DNA of 64,000 bases from Paenibacillus polymyxa (GCF_018614975.1 NZ_JAGGNR010000012.1:124001-188000), one strand, 5' to 3'. Numbered from the stretch's first letter, positions 18,339 to 26,809 are shown. Notes: generated by a model from the letters alone, not told the origin. Program-made: numbers and translations.

Positions 18339-19544
18339 ATGGATATGCTCATATTCGAAGTGGGAATTGCCGTTGCGCTGATTACACTTACTGGGCTGAT
18401 ATCTTCACGATTACGATTTTCGGTCATTCCTTTTTATATCCTGATTGGTATGGCTGTTGGACCACATGCACCACAGATCGGCATAGTGGATTTACGTTTT
18501 ATCGAAAGTTCGACCTTTATTGAATTTATGGGTAGACTTGGCATTTTGTTTTTGCTATTTTATCTGGGTTTGGAATTCTCGGTCTCCCGGTTATTAAAGT
18601 CTGGTAAAGCCATTCTGACCGGGGGCATGTTCTATGTTGGTCTGAATTTTGTCTCTGGATTGTTGTTGGGATGGTTCATGGATCTGCCCCTGCAGGAGAC
18701 ACTTGTTGTCTGCGGGATCATGACCAGCTCTTCTACAGCCATTGTAGCTAAAGTGCTCGTTGATCTGAAACGCACGGCAAACCCTGAAACAGAGATTATT
18801 ATGGGCATGATCATGTTTGATGACTTGTTCATCGCGATTCATATCTCCATCCTGACCGGGCTTGTGCTCAGCGGGGCAACTTCATTCTTAAGTGTTCTAC
18901 TGGTATCGCTGTCTGCCCTGCTGTTTATTGTGCTGTTCCTGATTATTGGCAGGAAAAGCATCAAATATATTGATAAGGCACTGAATATCAAGTCATCAGA
19001 GTTGTTTCTGCTTACCGTCATGACACTGCTCTTCCTGGTGGCTGGTTTCTCGGAGACACTGCATGTAGCAGAAGCCATTGGAGCATTGATGATGGGGCTT
19101 GTGTTGGGCGAATCAAGACATGTGAGTCGGATTGAACATCAGATCATGCCTTTCAAAGATTTTTTTGGTGCAATTTTCTTCTTCAGTTTTGGGCTGACCA
19201 TCGAGCCGGCTTCACTTGGCGGAGCTATTGGGATGACGATTATTGCCGTTATTCTGACGATCGCCAGTAACTATGGTGCAGGTATGATCGCTGCCAGACT
19301 GGCTGGAATGAGCCCTAAAGCATCATTAAATGTGGGCTTTACCCTGGTCTCGCGGGGCGAATTCTCCATTATCATGGCGAACATCGGCAAGGCCGGAGGG
19401 CTGATGGCATCCATCCAATCGTTTGCCGTATTGTATGTGTTAATTCTGGCTGTGCTGGGGCCGATCCTGACAAAAGAATCTCCACGGATCTACGCTCAGT
19501 ATGCGCGACTAAGGAAGCGGATGAAACGAAGGGGAACGGGTTGA
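18339..19544 (+). CDS. khtU: K+/H+ antiporter KhtU, CPA2 family
   Basis: This 401-residue integral membrane protein has about 12 hydrophobic segments. CPA2 family blocks are seen: SSRLRFSVIPFYILIGMAVGPHAP, LGILFLLFYLGLEFS, GIMTSSSTAIVAKVLVDLKR, MIMFDDLFIAIHISIL (the conserved Asp pair region) and LNVGFTLVSRGEFSIIMANIGKAGG. It exports K+ in exchange for protons together with KhtT. Start ATG is 3 bases after the khtT stop. A strong terminator closes the operon at 19598. Confidence 0.92.
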   Translation: MDMLIFEVGIAVALITLTGLISSRLRFSVIPFYILIGMAVGPHAPQIGIVDLRFIESSTFIEFMGRLGILFLLFYLGLEFSVSRLLKSGKAILTGGMFYVGLNFVSGLLLGWFMDLPLQETLVVCGIMTSSSTAIVAKVLVDLKRTANPETEIIMGMIMFDDLFIAIHISILTGLVLSGATSFLSVLLVSLSALLFIVLFLIIGRKSIKYIDKALNIKSSELFLLTVMTLLFLVAGFSETLHVAEAIGALMMGLVLGESRHVSRIEHQIMPFKDFFGAIFFFSFGLTIEPASLGGAIGMTIIAVILTIASNYGAGMIAARLAGMSPKASLNVGFTLVSRGEFSIIMANIGKAGGLMASIQSFAVLYVLILAVLGPILTKESPRIYAQYARLRKRMKRRGTG

Positions 19545-19597
19545 GTCAAACGCTGACTGTCCTTGGACAGACGGGGTATTCTGACCGTAGTGTTTAA

Positions 19598-19647
19598 GCG
19601 TCACACCATTCGGAGAGCGAAATTACTCCGGGGTGTGGCGTTTTTTT
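19598..19647 (+). terminator. Intrinsic terminator after khtU
   Basis: GCGTCACACC (19598-19607), followed by TCGGAG, pairs with TCCG and GGTGTGGCG (to 19640), and a run of seven Ts follows. Confidence 0.85.
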
Positions 19648-19783
19648 ATTACTGGGAACCCATCCATACAGCCTTGTTATTATACCTATTTAACCATTTT
19701 ATGGTATGTATCCATATCTTGTGCGTGGTCGTGAATGTTTAAGTCTAGAGGCAGGACTTTGGATGTAATTTGGCTGAAATAGA

Positions 19784-19811
19784 TTGAAAATAAGAAGTTA
19801 TTATGTAAAAT
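19784..19811 (+). promoter_or_regulatory. Putative sigma-A promoter of the expansin gene
   Basis: TTGAAA (19784-19789) and TAAAAT (19806-19811) are spaced 16 bases apart, 66 bases upstream of the expansin start. The flanking DNA is AT-rich. Confidence 0.45.
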
Positions 19812-19877
19812 AATGTTATATTCATTTCTAGCAGTTGAATGGATATTTTACACGAGAACGTAGAGGAGGAATAGCTC

Positions 19878-20594
19878 ATGAACAAGAAAAGTAGATTTCA
19901 ACGGTTAAAATGGGCCGGTACAGGAATGTTGCTCAGTCTCGTATTATTTGCTCTGCCTGCATCTGCTGCATGGAACGATACATATCAGGGTTACGCGACG
20001 TATACAGGCTCGGGTTACTCGGGAGGTGCAGTGTTGCTTGATCCCATCCCAGCGGACATGAAGATTACTGCACTTAATCCGTTTCAACTCAATTATAATG
20101 GTGTCAAAGCCGCTTTAGCGGGAGCCTATCTCGAGGTGCAGGGTCCTAAAGGCAAAACAACCGTCTATGTAACAGACCTTTATCCAGAAGGCGCCAGCGG
20201 AGCGCTGGATCTCTCACCGAATGCCTTTAACCTGATCGGTGACCCAAAGGCAGGCAAAATCGATATCAGCTGGAAAGTGGTCAAAGCTCCAATTCAAGGC
20301 AATGTCTCTTATCGGATCAAGGAAGGCAGCAGTCAGTGGTGGGCAGCCATTCAGGTTCGTAATCACAAATATCCGGTGCTAAAGTTCGAAGTGAAACAGA
20401 AGGATGGTACGTGGCTCAATCTTGAAAAGCAAGACTATAATCATTTCCTCGGAACTGGACTGGGCAAAGAAAAACTAAACGTTCGTATTACCGATATTCG
20501 CGGTCAGGTATTGAATGACACGATCCCGGCTCTGCCTAATGATGGGTCAGGCGGTGCATATATCGTACCGGGCAATGTACAGTTTCCCGATTGA
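19878..20594 (+). CDS. Secreted bacterial expansin (EXLX1-like)
   Basis: This protein loosens plant cell walls without hydrolysis. A signal peptide (MNKKSRFQRLKW to ASAA) is followed by the expansin D1 barrel, with YQGYATYTGSGYSGGAVLLDPIP and the conserved catalytic-type Asp in VTDLYPEGASGALDLSPNAF. The D2 carbohydrate-binding domain carries the aromatic surface SSQWWAAIQVRNHKYPV. The 238 residues match Bacillus subtilis YoaJ (EXLX1) in size and architecture. AGAGGAGG-type ribosome site lies 8-10 bases upstream. It fits the plant-polysaccharide lifestyle suggested by the GH, pectate lyase and beta-glucoside genes. Confidence 0.93.
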   Translation: MNKKSRFQRLKWAGTGMLLSLVLFALPASAAWNDTYQGYATYTGSGYSGGAVLLDPIPADMKITALNPFQLNYNGVKAALAGAYLEVQGPKGKTTVYVTDLYPEGASGALDLSPNAFNLIGDPKAGKIDISWKVVKAPIQGNVSYRIKEGSSQWWAAIQVRNHKYPVLKFEVKQKDGTWLNLEKQDYNHFLGTGLGKEKLNVRITDIRGQVLNDTIPALPNDGSGGAYIVPGNVQFPD

Positions 20595-20650
20595 CAGATA
20601 TACGGAAGGTGTTATAAAAAGAAGTATGGTCATAGACGTATTTTTAACGA

Positions 20651-20677
20651 AAAGTCGTACACTGTACGGCTTTTTTT
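20651..20677 (+). terminator. Intrinsic terminator after the expansin gene
   Basis: AAGTCGTAC pairs with GTACGGCTT across a very small loop, followed by a T7 run. Confidence 0.65.
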
Positions 20678-20704
20678 GTATACGAAAAGAGGAGAATGTA
20701 CCGT

Positions 20705-21652
20705 ATGAAAAAAAGTTTGCCTTCATATCAGTCAACACATCCCTATTGGAAACAGTATCAGGCCTTTTTCCCGGAAGAAGTGAGGCTAGGGGAGCATACA
20801 GCTCCTGAGGAGGAATGGTGGGAGTCAAATGGGGTTCATCTGCATATCGATCGCTTACCTGCATCGGAGTCTTCAATCAAAATTCTGTTCATTCATGGTG
20901 CGGGAGGCAATGGCAGGTTGCTCGCTCCGTATGCCCGCATGTTGCAGCGACATGGATATGAGGTGGTATCGCCTGACCTTCCACCGTATGGGTTGAGTTA
21001 TGCAATGTCTGGTACACGAATCAACTACGAACTATGGATAGAGCTGCTTGTTTCACTCATCGAACGGGAATACAAGAATGACGGTAAGCCAATCGTTGTA
21101 TTGGGAAGTAGCATCGGAGGTATGCTTGCCTATCACACCAGTGCACGCAGCAAGCGCGTTAAGGGCTTGATCGCAACTACATTTGTAGATACGAGTAACC
21201 CGGAAATGCGTGACCAGCTTGCGCCGAATCGTCTGGTGAGCCGGGCGGGAAAACGGTTGATGGATCTGTTCCCTGGTCTGCTGGATCATGTACGTATTTC
21301 GGTCAAACAGGTATCCCGAATGCAACTGATTACTAATAACAAGGACCTAACCCGGCTTATTATGAATGATCCACAAGCGGCAGCTACACGTATTCCGTTG
21401 GAATTATTAAGAACATTCCTTAATAAAAAACCGGAGGTAAGCCCGGAACAGTTCAGCCAGTGTCCGGTCCTGCTGGTTCACCCTGAACTGGACCCCATGA
21501 CACCGATCAGGTTCAGCCAATCTTTTTTTGATCGTCTGGTGGTGGATAAGGAATGTGTGATTTTGGAGGGTGCAGGCCATTTTCCTATAGAGCAGCCAGG
21601 ACTGAACCAGTTGGAGGTAGCGGTACTACGATTTTTACAACAAATTCAATGA
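20705..21652 (+). CDS. Alpha/beta hydrolase family protein
   Basis: The 315-residue protein has the alpha/beta hydrolase core: IKILFIHGAGGNGRLLAPYARML (oxyanion HG), SPDLPPYGLS, the nucleophile elbow VVLGSSIGGMLAYH (Ser), VLLVHPELDPMTP (acid Asp) and EGAGHFPIEQPG (catalytic His). No signal peptide. The substrate is unknown. The ATG at 20705 with AGGAG about 10 bases upstream is preferred over the ATG at 20696, which sits too close to that site. Confidence 0.85.
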   Translation: MKKSLPSYQSTHPYWKQYQAFFPEEVRLGEHTAPEEEWWESNGVHLHIDRLPASESSIKILFIHGAGGNGRLLAPYARMLQRHGYEVVSPDLPPYGLSYAMSGTRINYELWIELLVSLIEREYKNDGKPIVVLGSSIGGMLAYHTSARSKRVKGLIATTFVDTSNPEMRDQLAPNRLVSRAGKRLMDLFPGLLDHVRISVKQVSRMQLITNNKDLTRLIMNDPQAAATRIPLELLRTFLNKKPEVSPEQFSQCPVLLVHPELDPMTPIRFSQSFFDRLVVDKECVILEGAGHFPIEQPGLNQLEVAVLRFLQQIQ

Positions 21653-21711
21653 TGACCACAGGCTGCTACACTGCTTCGCACAAGTTAGTTTACATATCTT
21701 TAGTACGGACA

Positions 21712-21734
21712 ACACCTCCCATTATGGGAGGTGT
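21712..21734 (-). terminator. Hairpin overlapping the 3' end of phzF
   Basis: ACACCTCCC (21712-21720) pairs with GGGAGGTGT (21726-21734) around ATTAT. The stop codon of the minus-strand PhzF gene lies inside it. The T tail is weak. Confidence 0.5.
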
Positions 21735-22600
21735 ATTTGAATGTTTTCGATATGAACTGCGCTACCGCCAACCTGAATCTGTGTGATTTCATTGGAATTG
21801 TCCAAAGTTAATCTGGCTCGGATCTCGGAGGGGCGGTTCATAGTATACCCTTGTCTGATCGTGTACGTGTGAAGATGAGGATCTGTAAGCTTGTTGTACT
21901 GGGATAGATAACAGAGCATGGCACCATTGGATGTGCCCGTTGCGCTCTCTTCCGGTATATCATAAAGCGGTGCAAAATTACGGCATTCTGCCAGAACGTC
22001 CATAACATCTGATTCGAGTGTAAACACGTGATAACCTATGGCAGAATGAGCCTTGCATATTTCAGTGATACGCTGGAAGTCAGGATCGATTTTGGTCAGA
22101 ACATCAACATCTTTAACGGCTATCATGATATCGGGTAGCCCGGTCGACATAATCTGTACAGGTAGTTCGGAATGCAAATCCTCCATAGAAATACGTAACG
22201 AATCGGCAATCTGCTGTCGATCCACGATCTCCCCAAACTCCGGCAACGTCTGAGACAGATAGACTTCTCCATTGACTGCGATATCAACTTTAAGAATCCC
22301 GGCCAGAGTCTCCAGTGTATATGTACCAACATTAACGAGATGTTGTGTCTTCATTAGATGAAATAAAGCAATTGTGGCATGTCCACATAGTTCGACTTCA
22401 TCACTTGGGGTAAAATAACGCACTTTGAAATCAGCCTGATCCGACGGCATAACAGATGCAGTCTCTGAAAAACCGACTTGTCTGGCAATCTCCTGCATCT
22501 GGGTTTCAGACAAATGCACTGCTTGTAAAACAACACCTGCAGGGTTTCCGCCATGAGCCTTGTCCGAAAACGCATGTAATGTATGTACTTCTACTTCCAT
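21722..22600 (-). CDS. PhzF-family isomerase/epimerase-like protein
   Basis: The 292-residue sequence shows the PhzF/diaminopimelate-epimerase-like fold: VHTLHAFSDKAHGGNPAGVV at the N terminus, QVGFSETASVMPS with the conserved catalytic-type Glu, VRYFTPSDEVELCGHATIALFHL and EESATGTSNGAMLCYL. Named members isomerise a phenazine precursor, but most bacterial homologues have no assigned substrate. No phenazine genes are nearby, so a general isomerase label is safest. Confidence 0.88.
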   Translation of the reverse strand: MEVEVHTLHAFSDKAHGGNPAGVVLQAVHLSETQMQEIARQVGFSETASVMPSDQADFKVRYFTPSDEVELCGHATIALFHLMKTQHLVNVGTYTLETLAGILKVDIAVNGEVYLSQTLPEFGEIVDRQQIADSLRISMEDLHSELPVQIMSTGLPDIMIAVKDVDVLTKIDPDFQRITEICKAHSAIGYHVFTLESDVMDVLAECRNFAPLYDIPEESATGTSNGAMLCYLSQYNKLTDPHLHTYTIRQGYTMNRPSEIRARLTLDNSNEITQIQVGGSAVHIENIQIHLP

Positions 22601-22796
22601 CGTGTTACCTCGCTTGTTCAGTTATTGGGTTAAATTTAACATAATCGATAATCGACATTATATCACGATTGTTGAACTGGCTTGTGAATCTCAGATTGCT
22701 GTGAATTTTTGAATGAATAGGTCAAGTGATCGCTGGGAAAGGGTAATGAAGGGAGAGAGAGTATAACGATAATCAATGGAAAGGCTGGGATTTCTA

Positions 22797-23723
22797 ATGA
22801 AAGCAATTGTGATTGAGGAATTTGGTGGAGCGGAACAATTGAAGGAACAGGAAGTAGCCAAGCCAACATGTGGAGTGAATCAGGTGTTAATCCGAACGCA
22901 TGCAACGTCGGTGAATCCGGTAGACTTCAAAATCAGACAAGGTTATATGAAAGAAGCAGCAGAGAATTTTCCGTTGATTCTGGGCGGAGATGTTGCCGGT
23001 ATTGTGGCTGAAGCGGGCTCGAATGTCACGCGGTTCAGAGAAGGTGATCGGGTATTTGCCCGTCCGCGTCAATTCGGAACCTATGCAGAATATGTTGCTG
23101 TTGATGCAGATATTATTGCTCGTATACCGGAGAACTTGAGCTTCGAGGAAGCAGCAGCGATCCCGCTGGCGGCGATGACGGCCTGGCAGGCCCTTGTGGA
23201 TCATGGACGTTTAGGCAAAGGGCAGAAGGTACTCATTCATGCTGGTGCAGGTGGTGTGGGAACGTATGCAATTCAGATCGCCAAATCCCTCGGCGCTAAG
23301 GTGGCTTCCACGGCAAGTGAATCAAACGAAGCGTTGCTTCGCTCGTTGGGTGTGGATCATTATATCAACTATAAAAAAGAAGACTTCTCGGAGATTCTCT
23401 CCGGTTATGATGTTGTGCTGGACACCATGGGCGGTGATATTCAGCGCGATAGCTTCAAGGTGTTAAAGTCAGGCGGGCATCTGGTATCCTTGGTGGAACA
23501 ACCGGATGAGAAGCTTGCCAAGGAAGCCGGAGTAACGGCCAACGTCTTCATGATGGAACCCAAAGGGGATCAACTGGATCAGCTGGCTGAACTGGCTGCG
23601 GAAGGCAAGCTCAAATCGGTTATTGATGGAACCTACCCGTTAACTGAACAGGGAGTAAGGGAAGCACACGAGAAAAGTGAAACCCATCATACGCGTGGGA
23701 AACTCGTTATTCAGGTGCAATAG
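22797..23723 (+). CDS. NADP-dependent quinone oxidoreductase-like MDR protein
   Basis: This is a zinc-independent medium-chain dehydrogenase/reductase of 308 residues. The N-terminal GroES-like domain has THATSVNPVDFKIRQGYM and LILGGDVAGIVAEAGSNVTRFREGDRVFA. The Rossmann domain has KVLIHAGAGGVGTYAIQIAKSLGAKV. No catalytic zinc cysteines are present. Relatives reduce quinones or enones with NADPH. ATG 22797 begins the family-typical MKAIVIEEFGG; an ATG seven codons upstream is possible. The gene ends by overlapping the tail of the DJ-1 gene by 17 bases. Confidence 0.88.
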   Translation: MKAIVIEEFGGAEQLKEQEVAKPTCGVNQVLIRTHATSVNPVDFKIRQGYMKEAAENFPLILGGDVAGIVAEAGSNVTRFREGDRVFARPRQFGTYAEYVAVDADIIARIPENLSFEEAAAIPLAAMTAWQALVDHGRLGKGQKVLIHAGAGGVGTYAIQIAKSLGAKVASTASESNEALLRSLGVDHYINYKKEDFSEILSGYDVVLDTMGGDIQRDSFKVLKSGGHLVSLVEQPDEKLAKEAGVTANVFMMEPKGDQLDQLAELAAEGKLKSVIDGTYPLTEQGVREAHEKSETHHTRGKLVIQVQ

Positions 23724-24345
23724 AGTTCATTAACTCATAGAAGTATGTTGACTCTTGAGTCCGATACAGATTGTACCAAGCCTGTAATGTTTCTGGTGCG
23801 AAGACATCGAGCTTCTTCAGTACATGCATCGTAAATTCTAACGGAGCTATTCCAGATGCAGTAACTACATTTCCATCGGTTACTGCTGGCTCCGTTTGAT
23901 AATATGTTGCTCCAGTATAATCTGGGCATATCATCTTCAGGTATTCTAAATCATTGCTTGTATGCTGTCTGGAATCCAGTATTCCTATTTTTGCAAGTGC
24001 AACTGTCGCACCGCAAATCGCCGCAATAACCGTACCCTCTTCTATAGAGGCAGCAACTTTTTTCAATAGGGGATCATGGATGGTGTCCATCCAGGTGTTT
24101 CCTCCCGGAAGAATGATGAGGTCGTCACCTTTCAATGTACATTCATCAATAGAAATATGAGGAAGGATGTTCAATCCGCCCATGGTAGTTACCGGATGTT
24201 TATCCACACCTACGGTTACGACCTGTAAAGGCTTGATCTCTTTCCTAAAATACCTTCCCGAGTTCAATTCAGCAGTTAGATATCCTACCTCCCAGTCTGC
24301 CATCGTATCAAATACATATAGATATACGTTCTTCGTTTGCATCAT
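23707..24345 (-). CDS. DJ-1/PfpI family protein
   Basis: The 212-residue protein has the class I glutamine amidotransferase-like fold: KNVYLYVFDTMADWEVGYLTAEL, GDDLIILPGGNTW and the nucleophilic-elbow Cys in VIAAICGATVALAKIG. Members include chaperones, glyoxalase III and peptidase-like proteins, and a specific activity cannot be assigned. The ATG at 24345 has AAAGGAG just upstream; longer frames lack a ribosome site. A perfect inverted repeat at 24398-24428 lies in its promoter region. Confidence 0.85.
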   Translation of the reverse strand: MMQTKNVYLYVFDTMADWEVGYLTAELNSGRYFRKEIKPLQVVTVGVDKHPVTTMGGLNILPHISIDECTLKGDDLIILPGGNTWMDTIHDPLLKKVAASIEEGTVIAAICGATVALAKIGILDSRQHTSNDLEYLKMICPDYTGATYYQTEPAVTDGNVVTASGIAPLEFTMHVLKKLDVFAPETLQAWYNLYRTQESTYFYELMNSIAPE

Positions 24346-24397
24346 ACATGCTCCTTTTGTTTTCATGATTGAATGGATTACTCTTGTATTATAAGTT

Positions 24398-24428
24398 AAC
24401 TTCACTGACATCTACGGTCAGTGAAGTT
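24398..24428. promoter_or_regulatory. Perfect 12-bp inverted repeat upstream of the DJ-1 gene
   Basis: AACTTCACTGAC (24398-24409) pairs with GTCAGTGAAGTT (24417-24428) around a 7-base spacer. Reading toward the DJ-1 gene, a TATAAT-like -10 (minus strand, about 24389-24394) follows at once. The position suits a regulator-binding operator; a terminator is less likely because no gene ends here. Confidence 0.45.
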
Positions 24429-24488
24429 TATTAAATTTGAAAATTAACAGCCCTAAGAACCAATATAGGGACTGCTCCCCAATTGTAG

Positions 24489-24521
24489 TGGAATAAGATA
24501 TAATAGGAGAAATTTATTCCA
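24489..24521 (+). promoter_or_regulatory. Possible promoter/operator of the cyclase gene
   Basis: A TATAAT -10 box (24499-24504) is flanked by the inverted arms TGGAATAA (24489-24496) and TTATTCCA (24514-24521). The symmetry around the -10 suggests a repressor site. No clear -35 is visible. Confidence 0.35.
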
Positions 24522-24543
24522 TTTTGTGCATGAGGTGATTAGG

Positions 24544-25281
24544 ATGTCCAAGGAACTCATTCAAGCCATTCAATTGTTAAAAGAAAAGAAATGGGTGGAT
24601 CTGACCCATGCGTTTGGTCCAGGCTCTCCACATTTTTCAGCTTTTGAGGCAGCACAATTCGATACACTGTTTGATCACGATCAAGGTTTCTTTGCCCAGA
24701 GCTTCAAGTTTCCCGGTCAATATGGGACACATCTTGATGCGCCGATTCACTTCGTTCGGAATACCCGGTATCTGGATGAGTTGGGCTTGAAGGAGCTTGT
24801 ATTGCCACTTGTGGTCATTGACCAGTCCGCCGAAGTAGAGAACAATCCGGATTTCACGCTGGATGTGGAGCATATTCTTGCATTTGAAAGACAGCATGGC
24901 GTGATTGAAGCTGGAAGTTTTGTAGCCTTACGTACCGATTGGAGCAAACGCTGGCCTAACCATGAAACATTTGATAACAAGGATGCGGAGGGCGACAGCC
25001 ATGCGCCTGGATGGTCGGTTAGTGCGCTCATGTTTTTATTTGAGGAAAGAAAGGTACAAGCCATTGGGCATGAAACCTTTGACACGGATTCGGCCGTGGA
25101 TTATCAGAAGAATGGAGCACTTCTGGCAGAATATTATGTACTCGCCCAGGATACATATCAAGTTGAGCTGTTAACAAACCTGGATCAGGTGCCGGCCAAG
25201 GGAGCTGTTATTTTCAATATTGTACCCAAAGCGGAGAAAGCTTCTGGTTTTCCAGTCCGGTCTTTTGCCATTTTGCCGTAA
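24544..25281 (+). CDS. Cyclase / kynurenine formamidase-like metal-dependent hydrolase
   Basis: The 245-residue protein carries the cyclase-family metal motif HxGTHxDxPxH in the form QYGTHLDAPIHF, with WVDLTHAFGPGSPHF before it and LRTDWSKRWP and GHETFDTDSA after it. Such enzymes hydrolyse formamides, lactones or polyketide-like esters. The kynurenine pathway is not visible nearby, so the substrate is open. ATG 24544 follows GAGGTGAT. Confidence 0.85.
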   Translation: MSKELIQAIQLLKEKKWVDLTHAFGPGSPHFSAFEAAQFDTLFDHDQGFFAQSFKFPGQYGTHLDAPIHFVRNTRYLDELGLKELVLPLVVIDQSAEVENNPDFTLDVEHILAFERQHGVIEAGSFVALRTDWSKRWPNHETFDNKDAEGDSHAPGWSVSALMFLFEERKVQAIGHETFDTDSAVDYQKNGALLAEYYVLAQDTYQVELLTNLDQVPAKGAVIFNIVPKAEKASGFPVRSFAILP

Positions 25282-25345
25282 AACGGGGGGATCAAAAGCT
25301 GAAATAGATAAATCAGGAACAGAACCCATAATGATACTCAAGCAG

Positions 25346-25374
25346 ACAGCCGGCTAAATAGTCGGCTGTTTTTT
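25346..25374 (+). terminator. Intrinsic terminator after the cyclase gene
   Basis: ACAGCCG (from 25346) pairs with CGGCTGT, extended by G/C pairs, then TTTTTT. The repeat GTTAAGCTAACGGGCAGG starts directly behind the T run. Confidence 0.8.
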
Positions 25375-25375
25375 A

Positions 25376-25400
25376 GTTAAGCTAACGGGCAGGTTAGTTC
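25376..25400 (+). repeat. Cassette-like repeat, copy A
   Basis: GTTAAGCTAACGGGCAGG followed by TTAGTTC. The first 18 bases are identical to the copy at 26105. It begins 2 bases after a terminator T tract and precedes an orphan AT-rich gene. Confidence 0.7.
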
Positions 25401-25496
25401 CAGTATGTGTTAAAATTGAGTTTGTTAGAGCAGTACCCTGCTTTACTACCTACTGATTCAAAGAGTTTTTAAATTGATTTAAGGGAGCGGAAGAAA

Positions 25497-26051
25497 ATGG
25501 GGGCAGATTTCACAGCTTTCTTAGGCCATAAGTTGAATAGAGTTGAAATTGAAATATTATGTCACGCACTAAATTCTAGATCATTAAAGCACGTTGATGA
25601 ATTCATTAACTTCCTGCTCCCACATAACCCTAAGGATGAGGATAAGACATTTACGATTCATGAAGGAATTGGTGGTACTGTGGAAGTCAGTGGACCTTGC
25701 GGAATGGATTTTACATTCTCGGACAAGGTTTGTTATTTTCATCATTATATAAGATGGAGAAGCTTTCTCCTAGAGAAGGAGCTTCAACTTTATCTAAAGA
25801 GAGTTACTTTCGATTTAGCCCGTTATTTTTCATCAGAATTTGCAGTTTATGTACCGGACAGTGGATCAAGAGAGTCAGGGGTTCTAGATTTTATTTGGGA
25901 AGATGAAAATAAAGATATTTATTATATAAGGAATTGGCTTCTTGAGCGTTGCGGAAGACCAAAAGAGAAGATTATTGAAATTTATAAAGAATACGAAGAT
26001 TACTGGGATTCTGAAGGATATTACGTAGATTATTTTAGTGATTTAAAGTAG
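25497..26051 (+). CDS. Orphan protein of 184 residues in an AT-rich cassette
   Basis: I recognise no family. The product is mixed alpha/beta and acidic at the C terminus (EIYKEYEDYWDSEGYYVDYFSD), with no signal peptide or membrane helix. GGGAGCGG lies about 8 bases before the ATG. Codon use is more AT-rich than that of neighbouring metabolic genes. It lies between two copies of the repeat GTTAAGCTAACGGGCAGG and is followed by a terminator-like hairpin (about 26065-26100). The acidic single-domain form resembles immunity-type orphan genes, but that is only an impression. Confidence 0.6.
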   Translation: MGADFTAFLGHKLNRVEIEILCHALNSRSLKHVDEFINFLLPHNPKDEDKTFTIHEGIGGTVEVSGPCGMDFTFSDKVCYFHHYIRWRSFLLEKELQLYLKRVTFDLARYFSSEFAVYVPDSGSRESGVLDFIWEDENKDIYYIRNWLLERCGRPKEKIIEIYKEYEDYWDSEGYYVDYFSDLK

Positions 26052-26104
26052 GGTTCTCATTCATCAAACGGGAACTGTTAGTGGAAAACAGCTCCTTTTT
26101 TTTC

Positions 26105-26129
26105 GTTAAGCTAACGGGCAGGATAGTTC
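26105..26129 (+). repeat. Cassette-like repeat, copy B
   Basis: GTTAAGCTAACGGGCAGG then ATAGTTC, directly after a hairpin with a T7 tail. It matches copy A at 24 of 25 positions. Confidence 0.7.
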
Positions 26130-26212
26130 GAAGAGTCACTGGTTTTGGTATTGGTTATTTTAATATAATTTTGAGCTATGAGACAACTGGGTACGGTTTC
26201 TTTATCTTATTG

Positions 26213-26566
26213 ATGTTTGGATGTGACGTTAAACTAATGCAAATCGAAGACACAATCTATGGATATTACGAAAACATGTTACAAGGGGATATGGATGAGT
26301 CTCAAGAATTTCTTGATTGGAATTCGGAAGAAGCAAGTATGATTGACTATTATGCGAGCATGGGTAAATTACGCAAAGAGTTTCATATTGTCTCAGTTGA
26401 GGACTTTCAATTAACTTTCATAAGTGAGAACGGTGGAACAGGTAAGGCAACTGTGGAAATTACTTATAAAGATAAATCTTCTAATGAAATTATTGAAACA
26501 AATTATATTAACTTGCGATTAAATGCAAATGGAAAATGGATCATAACATCAATAATAAGGGAATAG
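26213..26566 (+). CDS. Orphan lipoprotein-like protein, N terminus uncertain
   Basis: The frame is open from 26081 to 26566, but its first ~17 codons are the repeat itself, so the true start lies later. ATG 26213 is used here; TTG 26210 and ATG 26237 are alternatives, and none has a good ribosome site. The segment FILLMFGCDVK resembles the end of a lipoprotein signal. The mature part (MQIEDTIYGYYENMLQGDMDE, EFHIVSVEDFQLTFIS, NLRLNANGKWIITSI) looks like an NTF2-like DUF4829-type fold. It may be a truncated lipoprotein gene. Confidence 0.45.
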   Translation: MFGCDVKLMQIEDTIYGYYENMLQGDMDESQEFLDWNSEEASMIDYYASMGKLRKEFHIVSVEDFQLTFISENGGTGKATVEITYKDKSSNEIIETNYINLRLNANGKWIITSIIRE

Positions 26567-26586
26567 CAGACCCTTAATAAGAGTTT

Positions 26587-26601
26587 GATTAAGCTAACGG
26601 G
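26587..26601 (+). repeat. Cassette-like repeat, partial copy C
   Basis: GATTAAGCTAACGGG shares 13 bases with copies A and B, then diverges. It begins 20 bases after the preceding gene. No reading frame follows before 26840. Confidence 0.5.
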
Positions 26602-26809
26602 TAACGTTTGTTCATAAAGCACGGGGTAGACTACAGGTTGGCAGGATACTCTTTTTTCATTTGGATAACTGGCAACAGGTAAGTAGGCTTATCAGAAACC
26701 AAGTCCAGCTAGGATTTGACCTATTGGAAGCATAATGTGAATTTTGGCAAACTTATGGATTAAGTCACAACTAACAAAGTCTAAATAATTCACATATGTA
26801 AATAACAAG

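Noticed and set aside
25376..26601. Integron attC interpretation of the GTTAAGCTAACGGGCAGG repeats
   Set aside because: GTTAAGC fits the GTTRRRY core, but no complementary RYYYAAC box, no imperfect palindrome of 50-100 bases and no integrase gene are seen.
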